In this document: positions 62,801 to 64,000 of the stretch, one piece after another
Layout of the letters: each line of letters starts with the position of its first letter
Position numbering within the stretch: position 1 is the stretch's first letter
From: Ignavibacteriales bacterium
GTDB lineage: Bacteria > Bacteroidota > Ignavibacteria > UBA10030
Length of the DNA: 64,000 nucleotides
Assembly (NCBI GenBank): GCA_026390575.1
Contig: JAPLFR010000001.1
Coordinates: forward strand, 124,001 to 188,000
Direction of reading: 5' to 3'
Translations under genes and position numbers: made by a program
Notes under the pieces: model-generated
The model's input: the letters and a program-made list of their open reading frames with translations, nothing else
What the model was told of the DNA's origin: nothing
Database searches by the model: none

Positions 62801-63931
62801 GTGAAAAATAAGTTTATTGATCATACTCTCAGTATTCTCTTTGTAACGTTGGTGTTTGCAGTACTTCTGCTCTTTGGCGTGAAGGGCGAAACAGCCACTC
62901 AGCGCAGCAATGACGTACTTATCGAATCGCTCGTCAAGCAACATACTGTTGACTTTGGTAATCCTCTTCAGAAGTCACTCTTTAAAGAGACCTTGAATCT
63001 GTTTCATCCGGATCACCGCGCGAGGAACGATTCGCTTTTGCAGGCGATCGATTCATACAGGATGGAACAATTCACCAATCAAGTTTACAAAACAGGAATT
63101 ACTCCCAAGGAACTATCGCTGCAATCGCTTCTCGACATGAGCGGTATGTTTGTCAATTTCATCCTCGTCTATCTGGTTGTCATGGCAATCAGCTATTACG
63201 CAGCGCATACGGTTGGAATCTACAGTTTTGTTAAACGAAAACAGCGGGTTTCATCATATCCCGGTATGTTTGCTCTCGCCCTGCATCCTCTTGCTGGTGA
63301 TACAAAGAATCAATATATCCGTTTGAAGATTTTCGGCAAACGTATTGTTCGTATTCTTCAAGCAATGCTCAAGGGACTCGTGTGTCTGATTCTTTTTTCA
63401 CCTGCATATATTATTGCCTATTCCATGAAATCGACGTTTGAAACGGGCGGATATATTTTTATGATTGTCCTTGGAGTTATCTCAAATGGCCTGCTTGTCA
63501 ATTATTCGTATAAATTCTATACATTTCTCCTGAATGAGAGCCGCAAGGGGTATGTGCAAAATGCAATCGTCAAAGGGTTGAACAACTCTTACGAGTGGAA
63601 TACTCCGGACGGAATATCGTTCTTATCGATTTTGAAAATGAAGAAGTCTTTCCCATCCCATGTGTTCCAGTATATTTATGCGAATGCCCGGTATCAATAC
63701 ATTCCAACGATGAAACAACATGCTTCATTTCTCATCACCGGGCTCATTATTATCGAAATGGCGTTGAATATTCAAGGACATTTGTGCTATGAACTTCTTC
63801 AAGATATTCTCTACCGGCATTATGATATTGCCATCGTCATCATCTTCGGTGTTTTTCTCGTAGTGAAGGCCACAGAAATGCTGGTTGATTCTTGGTTCTA
63901 TTATGAATCGCAGAAATATGAAAATAATTAA
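62801..63931 (+). CDS. DppB-like ABC transporter permease, divergent
   Basis: 376 aa with about six transmembrane helices and an extra periplasmic segment of about 75 residues after helix 1. The C-terminal part resembles DppB/OppB: YIYANARYQYIPTMKQHASF, then LIIIEMALNIQGHLCYELLQDILYRHYDIA and a final LVDSWFYY. The usual EAA loop Gly is not seen (FQYIYANARY). GTG start; no strong ribosome site. It shares an operon with the SBP-like gene. Confidence 0.7.
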   Translation: MKNKFIDHTLSILFVTLVFAVLLLFGVKGETATQRSNDVLIESLVKQHTVDFGNPLQKSLFKETLNLFHPDHRARNDSLLQAIDSYRMEQFTNQVYKTGITPKELSLQSLLDMSGMFVNFILVYLVVMAISYYAAHTVGIYSFVKRKQRVSSYPGMFALALHPLAGDTKNQYIRLKIFGKRIVRILQAMLKGLVCLILFSPAYIIAYSMKSTFETGGYIFMIVLGVISNGLLVNYSYKFYTFLLNESRKGYVQNAIVKGLNNSYEWNTPDGISFLSILKMKKSFPSHVFQYIYANARYQYIPTMKQHASFLITGLIIIEMALNIQGHLCYELLQDILYRHYDIAIVIIFGVFLVVKATEMLVDSWFYYESQKYENN

Positions 63932-64000
63932 TACTTGGGTAGAACACGGAACCTTGAAGCAGCTGTTTGCGATACTCCGGCAAAGGAAGGATATTCGGTG
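63918..64000 (+). CDS. Start of next operon gene, partial
   Basis: ATG at 63918 (or 63903 in the same frame) overlaps the permease stop and stays open to the window end: MKIINTWVEHGTLKQLFAIL. By position it should be the second permease or ATPase of the transporter; only 28 codons are visible, so this is a guess. Confidence 0.5.
   Translation, partial: MKIINTWVEHGTLKQLFAILRQRKDIR

Overview
The window looks like chromosome from a free-living Gram-negative bacterium of the Bacteroidota/Ignavibacteria-Chlorobi side of the tree. Support: a secreted protein with a C-terminal type IX secretion sorting domain of the NFPNPFNPTT type (31.8 kb), many lipoproteins, an RND/TolC efflux operon, NHL and DUF4097 proteins, and AT-rich spacers packed with stem-loop repeats. 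This placement is inference; there is no rRNA, tRNA or ribosomal marker in the window.

Layout. 0-4 kb: an Xaa-Pro aminopeptidase and two signalling proteins (GAF-GGDEF and REC-PAS-PAS). 4.1-11.6 kb: a run of genes all on the minus strand, separated by attC-like sites (GTTRRRY/RYYYAAC core pairs flanking inverted repeats). I read it as an integron-type gene-cassette array without a visible integrase. Its cargo is two methyltransferases, a secreted DRGH nuclease, a putative AbiC-type phage-exclusion protein, a HEPN (Swt1) protein with two small HTH proteins, and a compact restriction-modification set. 12-20 kb: a TPR lipoprotein and two minus-strand groups of uncharacterised envelope genes with an M15 peptidase. 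20-25 kb: repeat-rich DNA with a 21-bp satellite, REP-like hairpins, a frameshifted RAYT/Y1 transposase and a dispersed stem-loop element, around a clan-A glycosidase and a DUF4097 protein. 25-35.6 kb: an NHL lipoprotein, a PIF1-type helicase, a response regulator, DoxX and an outer-membrane protein, a T9SS cupredoxin, Cu/Zn superoxide dismutase, DUF1259, DCC thioredoxin-like, pterin dehydratase and a RibD-like reductase.

35.7-40 kb is the most distinctive region. A 31-codon, cysteine-rich leader ORF is followed by an intrinsic terminator and then by a cysteine-synthesis operon: thiosulfate/mercaptopyruvate sulfurtransferase, a 79-aa unknown, CysM-like synthase, a JAMM peptidase (Mec+ type), and one polypeptide fusing a ThiS/CysO-like sulfur carrier, a MoeB/ThiF E1 enzyme and a rhodanese. 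This is the logic of the mycobacterial CysO-CysM-Mec pathway with the carrier fused to its activator, and the leader suggests control by cysteine-sensing attenuation.

40-56.9 kb: rpiB with a FAD oxidoreductase, a large secreted modular protein with 90-bp coding repeats, an SDR, an M23 lipoprotein, a GH92 mannosidase, a second 21-bp satellite, the TolC-MFP-RND operon and the di-iron repair protein RIC/YtfE. 57.4-64 kb: an operon of a large unknown lipoprotein, a membrane-anchored SBP_bac_5-like protein, an unknown exported protein and a DppB-like permease, running out of the window in what is probably the next subunit. It looks like a divergent peptide-type ABC system.
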